From: Panopea generosa
Lineage: Eukaryota > Mollusca > Bivalvia > Adapedonta > Hiatellidae
Length of the DNA: 64,000 bases
Direction of reading: 5' to 3'
Assembly: GCA_029582155.1 (NCBI GenBank)
Contig: CM055898.1
Coordinates: 37,209,458 to 37,273,457 of the forward strand
Shown: one piece after another, positions 11,730 to 21,661 of the stretch
Numbering within the stretch: the stretch's first letter is position 1
Layout of the letters: each line of letters begins with the position of its first letter
Program-made: the position numbers and the translations under genes
The notes under the pieces: model-generated
Seen by the model: only the letters and a program-made list of their open reading frames with translations
Databases searched by the model: none
Told to the model about the DNA's origin: nothing

Positions 11730-11731
11730 TA
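11622..11731. repeat. (TTA)n-rich run in the LINE 3' UTR
   Basis: An imperfect ATT/TTA microsatellite of about 110 bases just after the LINE coding end, with occasional ATC and GTT units. Confidence 0.9.
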
Positions 11732-11736
11732 CAAGT

Positions 11737-12648
11737 CTACAGCTTTACAGCGTTGTTAGATAAGTTTTTAGTTTTCGTTATTAAAACGCTTACTCGAGAG
11801 TATATATTTGTGGACAGCTTTAAAAATTTCGACGTTAGTATTGTGGGGGAGATGAGGTTCTCCAAAGAGCAGTGTGTTGAAGGTAACAGTGCATATATGA
11901 GAGATTGATGCGAGAAGTGTAGCGCGTTCGACATGATAAATAGGACAGACGAGGAGGTAATGATTTGTACTTTCAATTGCTCCACATGTACATAGTGGAT
12001 AATTTTCAATATTTTTTTGAATAAGTGTTGTTTCAGCGTGCTACAATTTGTACGAAGACGAGTATGCAAGACCTGACATTTTCTTGTGCCTGTGTAAAAG
12101 TGTTTTGATGTTTTGGCAAGATTTTTATTTAGCTGGTGCTTAAAGGCATTGATAGAAACGGCTTGTCTTGTTTCAATAGGTAGATTGTTCCAATCACGGA
12201 CAACAGATGGCATGAAAGAATTATAGTAGAGCGCTGTTCTCGAACTTGGAATGTGTAGGTCATAACTATTACTTAGATTATACGGGGAATTTTCACCTAT
12301 TTGGGATGGTACTAGTGCAGATAAGTAGGGAGGAGTCATATGGTTTACCATTTTATAGAAAATAATTAATTTGTGTTTCGTCCTTCCAGTTTCTAGACTT
12401 TCCCACCCAACTTCTGTGTTTAAGTTATTAATTGATACAAGTTTTGTTGTTCCAGTTGCAATGCGTGCTGCTTCAAGTTGAATTTGTTCTAACTCGTGTT
12501 TTTCATAATTAGTGCAGTTATCCCAGATTGTGTTACCATATTCTAACAGTGGTCGAATAAAAGATGTATATATTGTCTCCAGGGTTCTTCTGTCAAGCTG
12601 ATATTTCAGTTTTCTCATGACTTTAATTCTTGACCATGCCTTATCCAT
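11737..12648 (-). CDS. LINE ORF2 C-terminal region
   Basis: The part after the RT domain starts KAWSRIKVMRKLKYQLDRRT and continues TSFIRPLLEYGNTIWDNCT, LEQIQLEAARIATGTTKL and RDWNNLPIETRQAVSINAFK. These are the conserved post-RT motifs (thumb/C-terminal domain) of Jockey/CR1-like ORF2 proteins. It is on the same strand and directly downstream of the RT frame with a short break between. Confidence 0.85.
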   Translation of the reverse strand: MDKAWSRIKVMRKLKYQLDRRTLETIYTSFIRPLLEYGNTIWDNCTNYEKHELEQIQLEAARIATGTTKLVSINNLNTEVGWESLETGRTKHKLIIFYKMVNHMTPPYLSALVPSQIGENSPYNLSNSYDLHIPSSRTALYYNSFMPSVVRDWNNLPIETRQAVSINAFKHQLNKNLAKTSKHFYTGTRKCQVLHTRLRTNCSTLKQHLFKKILKIIHYVHVEQLKVQIITSSSVLFIMSNALHFSHQSLIYALLPSTHCSLENLISPTILTSKFLKLSTNIYSRVSVLITKTKNLSNNAVKL

Positions 12649-12723
12649 AATGTATTGAACATGAGAGTGCCAGGTACAGTTGTTTGATAAAAGTATACCT
12701 AAGTGTTTGTGTGATTGTACTTC

Positions 12724-13422
12724 TTATATTTGTTGGTTATGCATATAAAGTGGTGGATGGACGGGTTGATTACGTTTCCTAGATATAAGAAGCGATTCAG
12801 TCTTCGATGGATTAAAAGTTACAAGCCATTGTTTTGACCATTCAGTGATTTTGTTGATGTCGGAATTCAAAATTTGTGCAGCATTGTTTATATTGTTATT
12901 GTGATCGATTATAAAGTACAAGCTTGTATCATCTGCAAAAAGACGAATGTTAGATGCGATATCAGATACTATGTCATTAATATAGACTAAAAATAGAAGC
13001 GGACCTAAAATGGACCCCTGAGGCACTCCGGCCTTGATAAATGTCCAATCAGATTTGGTACCAGGCAAAACAACACATTGTTGCCTATCTTGTAGGTAGT
13101 CATTTAGCAAATTTATAAGTTGATTTGACATTCCTGCTGCTTTTAACTTGACTATTAGACCTTTGTGGCAAACTCTATCAAAAGCTTTGCTTATGTCAAA
13201 AAATATAACGCGAACTTCTTTACCGTCATCAATAGCTTTACTGAACATATTGTACAGATAAGTTAACTGGTTAATTGTTGAATCACCAGGAACAAAACCA
13301 GATTGAAATGACAAAATAAAATTAGTATCACGAAAGAAATTATACATGTGTTTAAAAATAAGTCTTTCAAACACTTTGCCAATTACGCTTAACAGTGATA
13401 TAGATCTATAGTTATTAACCAA
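12724..13422 (-). CDS. LINE reverse transcriptase domain
   Basis: A 232-residue open frame holding the RT core: NYRSISLLSVIGKVFERLI (box 1), FQSGFVPGDSTINQLTYLY, VIFFDISKAFDRVCH (box A), AGVPQGSILGPLLFLVYIND (box B) and RLFADDTSLYF (box C, the FADD metal-binding site). This enzyme copies the element RNA at the nicked target. All core motifs are intact here, but the frame stops after ISRKRNQPVHPPLY and continues in another frame downstream, so no whole ORF2 exists. Confidence 0.9.
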   Translation of the reverse strand: MVNNYRSISLLSVIGKVFERLIFKHMYNFFRDTNFILSFQSGFVPGDSTINQLTYLYNMFSKAIDDGKEVRVIFFDISKAFDRVCHKGLIVKLKAAGMSNQLINLLNDYLQDRQQCVVLPGTKSDWTFIKAGVPQGSILGPLLFLVYINDIVSDIASNIRLFADDTSLYFIIDHNNNINNAAQILNSDINKITEWSKQWLVTFNPSKTESLLISRKRNQPVHPPLYMHNQQI

Positions 13423-13429
13423 AGAAGGG

Positions 13430-13960
13430 TCTCCTTTTTTATAAACATCGCATACAAATGCTTCTTTCCAGACTTTTGGGAAAACACTTTTGGTCAGACA
13501 AACGTTAAATAAATTGCATAAAGGCTATTTCACGCAAGACGTAACTGTTGATATCATCGGGACCTGAGGCTTTGCCTGTTGGCAGTGTTTTTAAGATACT
13601 ACTTACATCGTTAGGCGATAGTCTAATAAATGAAATGATATCATTGTTAAAACTTGGTCATATGATTGGTGGTAAAATATTGTTATCATTAAGAATTGTC
13701 TGTTCCTGGAAAAAATTATTTAATATGTTTGCTTTGGTATTGTTATCAGAGACAATGTTTCCATTATCGTTAAGTGGTGGGACAGCTGGTTTATCATTTG
13801 AATTGATAAATGATTTTAATGTTTTCCACCAGTCCTTTGGCAAAAGAGACGGTGAATTTAATTTAGAAGCCAAATTTTCGTAGTATAACTTTTTAGTTTC
13901 GCGTATAAGCTTGACAACGTCATTTCTATATTTTTTAAACCTGTTCCAGCTATAAATTGA
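13430..13960 (-). CDS. LINE linker between EN and RT (part)
   Basis: The minus-strand frame encodes SWNRFKKYRNDVVKLIRE, KLYYENLASKLNSPSLLPKD, WWKTLKSFINSNDKPAVPPL and then the RT-proximal stretch. The Helitron enters at 13961 exactly where the LINE coding match stops; the match resumes past 15437. Confidence 0.75.
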
Positions 13961-14089
13961 ACTAGCTATTACCCGTGCTGCGCACGGAGTTGAGGCAGGT
14001 GTTTGGTGGAGCATGGTTTGGTTGACTGTGGCAAAATTATTCTCAAGCAATGACCCGTGCTGCGCACGGTGTTGAGGATGTAATTTCCA

Positions 14090-14460
14090 GGGCCTATAAA
14101 ATTATTTGGCTCTGTTTGGCAAGTGCCTATTAAGCTGTGAGCACCCCCATTTTACCGGTCACCCATTTGCGGATAAGCATACTTGGCATACTATTCAACA
14201 TGCATTGTCATGCTTCCACTCGTCATTGGCACCTATTTCCGGACAGGGATTTGCACATTCAATCAAGCTTTAAAATTCTTAAAAATTGGCTCCGTTTGGT
14301 GCGGGCCTTATTAAGCTGTGAGCACACCTATTGTACCGATCACCTATTTCTGGACAGTCGTACTGATTCATGTATTTGTCATGCTTACGTTATACGTAGG
14401 CGGCACCTATTTTCGAATAGGGAATCGCACATTCAATCAAGCTTTATAAACCGCATAAAT
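14090..14460. repeat. Direct repeat (about 185 bp, 2 copies) inside the Helitron
   Basis: Two adjacent diverged copies, each containing TATTAAGCTGTGAGCAC and CACATTCAATCAAGCTTTA. Confidence 0.8.
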
Positions 14461-14596
14461 ATATTGACGGTAGGGTGTAACTGTTATTGCGTTTCCCTAA
14501 ATTGCGTTTCCCTAACCTTTTCCGCGTTCCCCTTACCTTAATAAGTGATGTGAACTCTATAAAAAACATGAAAAACGTCGAAAACTGTCTGATAGA

Positions 14597-15060
14597 AATA
14601 ATGATAGCGGCTGAATGTCGAAATGCTGGCGAGCGAGGGGAGCATTCATTGCATGGTACCGGGAGCATACAGTAGCAGGCGGGAGAAGCAAGTGCACTTT
14701 CATCACGTACCACTTCTGTCCCATAAAATACAAATATTCTTCCTAACATAGCTTTATTACTTAATCCTTACGCATCATACTTTTTATCATCACAATTTGC
14801 ATGTGTTATCATTCAGTTGTAGTGCAATGATTGCTCCCTTCGTTGTGTGGCAGCACGTGATAGCGGCAGATTGTCGAACTACTGGCTTGCATGGGGAGCA
14901 TGCATTGCATGGCACCGGGAGCATACGGTAGCAGGCGGGAGAAGCAAGAACATTTTCATCAGGTTCCAGTTCTGTTCAATAAAATACAAAAATTCTTCCT
15001 AACTTAGCTTTATTACTTAATCTTTACTCATCACACTTATTATTATCACAATTTTTTTGT
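14597..15060. repeat. Direct repeat (about 260 bp, 2 copies) inside the Helitron
   Basis: Two tandem copies, each with CCGGGAGCATAC, GTAGCAGGCGGGAGAAGCAA and TTCTTCCTAAC followed by TAGCTTTATTACTTAATC. Confidence 0.85.
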
Positions 15061-15067
15061 TGCAATG

Positions 15068-15225
15068 CAACGATTGCTCCCTACGTAGTGTGTTTCACCA
15101 TTGACAGGTGGCAGCAAATACCGATTGCTCCCTACGTAGTGTGTTTCACCATTGACAGGTGGCAGCAAATACCGGCACCCTATTGGTGTGTTTCACCATT
15201 CACAGGTGGCAGCAAATACCGGCAA
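15068..15225. repeat. Short tandem repeat (about 52 bp, 3 copies) inside the Helitron
   Basis: Copies share GTGTGTTTCACCATT and CACAGGTGGCAGCAAATACC; the first two are nearly identical and also share GATTGCTCCCTACGTA. Confidence 0.9.
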
Positions 15226-15896
15226 GTTCCATGGCGATAGTGACTGAATCTGCGATCGTGGTGATTGAAAATCTTTCCTGAAGCTACGTTGATACATTAT
15301 CCACTTTGCCACATAGCTTATCTTCTTCGCCACATTTTTATAAAGCCCCACATACGAAAAATTAGCACGTTCCTTCAAGCGGTTTCGGAGGAGATACGTC
15401 AATTTACAGACGGCTGCTTACAGAAATAATATATAGATGAATCTCTTGGCTTTTATGTATAATCTTTTTCTAACCCTAATACTGCGCTTTATTTCACTGG
15501 TAATCCATTTCGGCTCATGTGGTTTAATTACAACAGTTTCATTGAGCATTTGAGGGACATGCTGTGTTCCGATGTCTACCGATTAAACCCCAGACTATAG
15601 CGCAACTGAAAGCGGTTCTTCTCTAAGAATGGAATTTCATATAAGGAAAGTGATACGATCAATGCGAGCACGGTGCCTTAGCTGTATAGCCGCAAACGGG
15701 GATCATACCCGATATTGAAAAAATATGTTCTTTTCATCTGAGAGGATGTGACGGTTTATATGTTTACACGTATTTGCTATGTCGTAAAATTTGAGGTGTG
15801 TTATGAACTTCGAAGAATAAATGTTGCTCTAAGCATACATATTTTAATATTTCATCAACATTAAACCGTTTTCGAAAAATTGCCATCTAAAAAAAC

Positions 15897-15920
15897 AGGT
15901 GCAAAACTTTTTGAACTCAG
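15897..15920 (-). repeat. Right terminal inverted repeat of the Tc1-like element
   Basis: GCAAAACTTTTTGAACTCAG ends the element and is followed by TATA, consistent with the TA target of Tc1/mariner transposons. Confidence 0.85.
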
Positions 15921-15922
15921 TA

Positions 15923-17050
15923 TATGTGTATTAATAATATTTAATTAAATGCGGTTTAACAAATTCGCATCTCAAATAAAAAACAAATCTTTTCAAGATA
16001 TCAACATAGTCCCAGTATGTCAATTTATATTCATGTCTGACTTGCACACACTTAAGTCTCAAACACGATTATTTGAGTCATAAATAATCTTTTGAGTGAA
16101 TGCAACTGCTATTCGGTTTAAATTTTAATATAGTGTACGTAGCATTATTTGCATTATTGCCCCGTCCTTATGTAAATTTTATTTGACAAATGGAAGATTG
16201 GCCTGTATATCGGGTTAACGACACGCTATGTCGTTTTACACATTTACGTTTTATATATATATGCGGTTTAATATCTGATACATTTAAATAATAGACTGTG
16301 ATTATTGCGGACATAAAAGTATATCTTGCTTTAGTTCATAACAATTTCCGTCAGTCATTTTAGTTGTTTATTCGACACATCATGACAGATATATAGAATG
16401 GATATTATGGACGCGGTGTGTAGGTTAATATTTACGGTAGGTGTAATGAATGTTTACACACATTAAAGATCTGAGTATGGGGTACGACTTACAATTATCT
16501 GATCATGTAATTACGATCGTTAAAATTAGGAACACCATATGACGGTGTTCATCATGAAATAAAATGCCTTTTATATCTTTGTATGATTTAACAAGATAAA
16601 GTCTTCTTTTGTATCTGTTTCCATTCTATTGAATACATCTAGTGACGTTCTTTAGTAAACGATATACTATACTCTTCTATACCTGTAATATCTAGTTTAC
16701 CATGACAGAATAATTGGGAGAGAATATTTGACCATATATTCGGTGTCCATACATTCGTGCCAATATTGGCCTCAAAAAGGTTTCTAAGTGTGTTTTTCAA
16801 AATTCATTCTTGTGTTCAAGTCTAAAAGTATTCATAAGAATTGTTGGTAAATACCAACTCTGAATCTGTAATAGTTGTACCAACGGTGTCAGTTCTCTTA
16901 TCGGGATATTCAATCTATCGAATATATCTGTAAGTAACGTTCTTGTATAGTCACATGGATTCTGAACTACTGTGTATGTTCGCTAACCGGATGACGAGGA
17001 TGTAAAATTTTGAAATTGCATTCTAGGAAAAGTGCTTAATTCACGGATCT
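15923..17050. other. Intergenic or intronic DNA, mostly featureless
   Basis: No exon or known element was recognised, apart from a diverged MITE-like copy at about 16690-16870. Confidence 0.5.
16690..16870. mobile_element. Diverged MITE copy
   Basis: It shares CTAGTTTACCATGACAGA, TATTCGGTGTCC and the TTCTTAAGAATTGTTGGT-like end with the complete MITE copies at 30348-30534 and 38257-38442. It is more diverged than those two. Confidence 0.55.
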
Positions 17051-17051
17051 G

Positions 17052-18720
17052 TTATTTTTATGCCCCCCCCACCCCCCGCACACCCAAATTGTTTAGGGAG
17101 GCATATAGTAATCGCAGCGTCCGTCTGTCCATCCGTCCGTCAGGTATTTCGTGTCCGGCCTGTAACTTTGTCATGCATAGATGGATTTTGTTAATACTTG
17201 CTACAAATTATCAACATAACATGAAGACGTGCCGCGAGTAAGACCCACACCCGTAGCTCAAAGGTCAAGGTCACACTTTGAGTTTGTTTGACATCACTTT
17301 GAGTCTGTGTGAGATTTCGTGTCCGGCCTGTAACTTTGTCATGTATAAAATGATTTTAAAAATACTTGCTACAAATGATCAACATAACATGACGACGTGT
17401 CGCTAGTAAGACCCACACCCGTACCTCAAAGGTCAAGGTCACAGTTTGAGTCTGTGTGAGATTTCGTGTCTGGCCAGTAACATTGTCATGCATAGATGGA
17501 TTTTGTTAATACTTGCTACAAACAATCAACATAACATGATGACATGCCACGTGTTACACTCAGACTCCCACTTAAAAGGTCATAGTCACAATTTAACTTT
17601 GTTTATGACACTTTCAGTCTGATTGAGATTTCGTGTCCGGCCTGCAACTTTGTGATGCTTAGATGGATTTTATAAATACTTGCTACTAACGATCAACATA
17701 ACATGACGACTTGTCGAACTTAACACCAAGACTCCCACTTCAAAGGTCATGGTCACAATTTAACTTTGTTTGACAACACTTTCAGTCTGTTTGAGATTTC
17801 GTGTCCGGTCTGTAACTTTGTCACCTATGGATAAATTTCAAAAACACTTGGCTCAGTTTATCAACATGACATAGTTAAGTATCGTATGTAAGACCCAGAA
17901 CCTTTCCTCAAAGGTTAAGGTCACACTGTCAATTTGTTTGATATTGTGTATCTGGTCTGTAACTTTGTTTTTAACTTGGCTCAATTAATCAAGATGACAC
18001 GAAGACGTGCCACACGTAAGACATAGACCCGTACCTCAAAGATCAATGTCACACTTTGAGTTGGTAAGACAACACTGTTTGAGATTTCAAGTCCGTTCTG
18101 TAACTTCATCATACATGGATGGATTTCAAAAAACACTTGGCTCAATTTATCAATTAAATAACATGACATAACGACGTGTCACGTTAAGACCCAGAACCTT
18201 ACCCCAAGATCATAGTTTTAGTTTGTTTGATATTTCATAACTGGTCTGTTACTTTGTCTTACATGGAGGGATTTTAAAAAAGCTTGACACAAGTCAGGCA
18301 ATTAAATTATTTTTTTATATATCACTTGTCCAGTTGGACAAGTGTTTCTAAAATCTGTTTGTCTTGACAAAGAACAACCTGTCCTACTTTATTTAAAACT
18401 ATGGTACTAGTCTTATGGATATAAATTAACTAAATAAACTGTTCTATTAAGGTTAAAAAACAGGGGGATTTGCGAAAAAGAGATGCCGTGTTTAATTTCT
18501 GAATTTTCACTTGTCCAGTCGGGCTAGCAGCCTTATATTTAACTTGTCCGTACCTACGGTTCAGTTGTCTTGGACAGTCGGATAAGCTAATGTAAATCCC
18601 TGCACAAATGATCAGCATGTCATGATGAGTCACCTGCATTTACCTGTAGAATACCAAGACCGTTACATCAGATGTCAAGGTTAAGGTTACACAAAGGTTA
18701 AACCACGTGAAATTGCATGT
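17052..18720 (+). repeat. Mollusc-type tandem repeat, about 145-170 bp unit, about 8 copies
   Basis: Units restart at about 17146, 17313, 17462, 17625, 17795, 17940, 18087 and 18231 with TTTCGTGTCCGGCCTGTAAC-like starts. They also share TACTTGCTACAAA, CAACATAACATGA, AAGACCCACACCC and AAAGGTCAAGGTCACA. The array is preceded by a C-rich run and a CCGTCTGTCCATCCGTCCGT segment, a familiar head of dispersed mollusc repeats. An unrelated segment interrupts the last unit at about 18295-18605. ORFs here are chance. Confidence 0.85.
18295..18605. repeat. Insertion within the 17-18 kb tandem repeat
   Basis: The repeat unit breaks after AAGCTTGACACA and resumes at CACAAATGATCAGCATG. The inserted segment has repeated ACTTGTCCAGT/TTGGACAAGTG palindromic pieces. 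The element type was not recognised. Confidence 0.45.
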
Positions 18721-19439
18721 CTGAAACGTCATTCCATTACTCTTGAAATTCATGGATACATCGCTGCCTATTATAACATATATTGTTATTTTCACAGACC
18801 ATTTGGGGGGCATGCGACACTTACCAATGACATTTCTTGTATATGTCATAATTCTGTTCACTACTCAATAGAAATTTACCACTGTTCATATTCACATACG
18901 TGTCTCCACTCAAATATAATGAAACGTTTTCACAATGGAGAATGTTATATGGTCATAATACATGTACATTCACTTTACTTGTTAATCCTTGATTTTTGGT
19001 AATACACGTAAGTTCAATAGTTCATGTATTACAAGATATTGTTTAAAATAAAGTAAATTCAAAATGTGCTTAAACAATGAAATTTAGCATTTGTCCTTTT
19101 TGGGAGAAAACGTTAAAAAACGTTAGTAGCTTTCATATAAAAAAATGCACACAATCTTAATGCATGTCCTGGCTCAAGATCAATGTTTTGTTACTCATTC
19201 ACAAAGTATTTTGGGTTTAAACCAACAACATATAGTCATATAACACTTTACTGACGGGATCAACTATTAACATAGATCGCTACATAACTAAAAACTGACT
19301 TGTCGATGTACGGTAAATGAAATGTTAGTAATACTGTAAATGAAATTTGTATATTTAATTTCAAAATGGGCATAGAAGTTTCATATGTATTCAGCATAGC
19401 AAAAAAAGAAGACAAAATAATATGAAATGTTTGCATTTT
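18721..19439. other. Featureless AT-rich DNA
   Basis: No exon, repeat or element was recognised in this stretch. Confidence 0.5.
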
Positions 19440-19585
19440 CATTGCATGACACATTATATGTTAACTCTTGTTATATGTAATTTGTATATATGTTATATAT
19501 TGTTCACATTGTACGTCAATTTTGTATATTAATCTCCCAAGAGGAGGAAATAAAGATATTCATTCATTCATTCATTCATTCATGT
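19440..19585 (+). mobile_element. Probable LINE 3' end with (ATTC)n tail
   Basis: The run TAATCTCCCAAGAGGAGG, AATAAAG, then (ATTC)n is the kind of 3' UTR and simple-repeat tail seen on CR1/Jockey-type LINEs. No coding part is attached. The satellite starts about 40 bases further on. Confidence 0.4.
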
Positions 19586-21661
19586 TTCGAGTTACTTTGT
19601 AGATATAAAAAAATTCTGTATGTAAATTTAGAGACACCGAAATACGGTTATTGTAATATTAGTATTATCATAGTGTATCAAAGATGAAACTTAATTTGGA
19701 GACACTGAAATACAGTTACTCTAATACTAGAATAACCGTAGTGTATTAGGAAGAAACTTAATTAAATTTTGGAGACACCTAAATACGGTTACTCTAATAC
19801 TAGTATGACCGTAGTGTATCAAAGATGAAACCTAATTTGGAGACACCGAAATACGGTTACTCTAATACTAGAATTACCGTAGTGTTTCAAAGATGAAATC
19901 TAATTTGGAGACACCGAAATACGGTTACTCTAATACTAGTATAACCGTAGTGTATCAAAGATGAAACCTAATTTGGAGACACCGAAATACGGTTACTCTA
20001 ATACTAGTATTACCGTAGTGTATCAAAGATGAAACCTACGTTGGAGACACCGAAATACGGTTACTCTAATACTAGTATAACCGTAGTGTATCAAAGATGA
20101 AACCTAATTTGGGACACCGAAATACGGTTACTCTAATACTAGTATTACCGTAGTGTATCAAAGATGAAACCTAATTTGGGACACCGAAATACGGTTACTC
20201 TAATACTAGAATTACCGTAGTGTATCAAAGATGAAACCTAATTTGGAGACACCGAAATACGGCTACTCTAATACTAGTATTACCGTAGTGTATCAAAGAT
20301 GAAACCTAATTTGGAGACAGCGAAAAACGGTTACTCTAATACTAGTATTACCGTAGTGTATCAAAGATGAAACCTAGTTTGGAGACACCGAAATACGGTT
20401 ACTCTAATACTAGTATTACCGTAGTGTATCAAAGATGACACCTAATTTGGGACACCGAAATACGTTACTCTAATACTAGAATTACCGTAGTGTATCAAAG
20501 ATGAAACCTAATTTGGGACACCGAAATACGGTTACTCTCATACTAGTATTACCGTAGTGTATAAAAGATGAAACCTAATTTGGAGACGCCGAAATACGGT
20601 TACTCTAATACTAGTATTACCGTAGTGTATCAAAGCTGAGACATAATTCGGAGACGCCGAAATACGGTTACTCTAATACATGTACTAGTATTACCGTAGA
20701 GTATCAAAGCTGAGACCTAATTCGGAGACACCGAAATACGGTTACTCTAATACTAGTATTACCATAGTGTATCAAAGCTGAGACCTACTTTGGAGACACC
20801 GAAATACGGTTACTCTAATACTAGTATTACCGTAGTGTATCAAAGCTGAGACCTACTTTGGAGACACCGAAATACGGTTACTCTAATACTAGTATTACCG
20901 TAGTGTATCAAAGCTGAGACCTACTTTGGAAACATCGAAATACGGTTACTCTAATACTAGTATTACCATAGTGTATCAAAGATGAGACCTACTTTGGAGA
21001 CACCGAAGTACGGTTACTCTAATACTAGTATTACCATAGTGTATCAAGATGAGACCGAAGTACGGTTACTCTAATACTAGTATTACCGTAGTGTATCAAA
21101 GTTGAAACCTAATTTGGAGACACCTAAATACGGTTACTCTTATACAAGTATTACTGTAGTGTATCAAAGATGAGACCTAATTTGGAGACCCCGAAATACG
21201 GTTACTCTAATACTAGTATTATCGTAGTGTATCAAAGCTGAGAAATAATTTGGAGACCCCGAAATGCGGTTACTCTAATACAAGTATTAACGTAGTGTAT
21301 CAAAGCTGAGACCTAATTTGGAGACACCGAAATACGGTTACTCTAATACTAGTATTACCGTAGTGTATCAAATCTGATACCTAATCTGGAGACACCGAAA
21401 TACGATTACTCTAATACTAGTATTACAGTAGTGTATCAAAGATGAAAACTAATCTGGAGACACCGAAATACGGTTACTCTTATACTAGAATAACCGTAGT
21501 GTATCTAAGATGAAACCTAATCTGGAGACACCGAAATACGGTTACTCTAATACTAGTATTACCGTAGTGTATCAAAGATGAAACCTAATTTGGAGACTTC
21601 GAAATACGGTTACTCCAATATTAGAATTACCGTAGTGTATCAAAGATGAAACCTAATTTGG

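Larger units (their letters stand above)
13961..15437 (-). mobile_element. Non-autonomous Helitron inserted in the LINE
   Basis: On the minus strand it begins TCTATATATTATTTCTG (5' TC end, at 15437) and ends with a hairpin (CCGTGC, loop GCA, GCACGG) followed by GGTAATAGCTAGT, where CTAGT is the canonical CTRRT 3' terminus, at 13961. It lies between host A and T with no target duplication, as Helitrons do: LINE sequence is continuous across 13960/15438 (TTGA|TGAATC). No Rep or helicase frame is present in its 1.48 kb. A second copy of the hairpin motif lies at 14052-14070. The interior contains three sets of direct repeats. Confidence 0.85.
11274..15539 (-). mobile_element. 5'-truncated LINE (Jockey/CR1-type) inserted into the Tc1-like transposase
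   Basis: The insertion is bounded by a 13-bp direct repeat CATTGAGCATTTG at 11261-11273 and 15540-15552, a target-site duplication within the transposase codons for IEHL. On the minus strand it carries, from 5' to 3', a linker interrupted by a Helitron, the RT domain, the C-terminal domain and a 3' UTR with a long ATA/AAT run ending in AATAAATATG. Excluding the Helitron, the LINE is about 2.8 kb and lacks its endonuclease through 5' truncation, the normal outcome of incomplete target-primed reverse transcription. The long open frames suggest a younger age than the LINE at 8735-10430. Confidence 0.9.
10547..15920 (+). mobile_element. Tc1-like DNA transposon split by a LINE
   Basis: Inverted ends start CTGAGTTCCAAAAGTTTTGC (left, 10547) and end with the complement of CTGAGTTCAAAAAGTTTTGC (right, 15920), with TA beside the right end. 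Transposase pieces run on the + strand: RSGRPRQT in the DNA-binding part (near 10700-10740), GGGVMVWGGVS and ENARSHTA of the DDE domain (10920-11190), SPDLALIEHL up to the LINE, and, beyond it, RDML and a C-terminal SMRARCLSCIAANGDHTRY with a stop (near 15655-15715). Excluding the LINE, about 1.1 kb remains, shorter than a usual Tc1 element (1.3-1.6 kb), with stops and missing segments, so it is inactive. Confidence 0.85.

Noticed and set aside
17032-17241. Open frame at the head of the 17-kb tandem repeat
   Set aside because: It covers the C-rich and CCGT-rich repeat head and stops in the first repeat unit.
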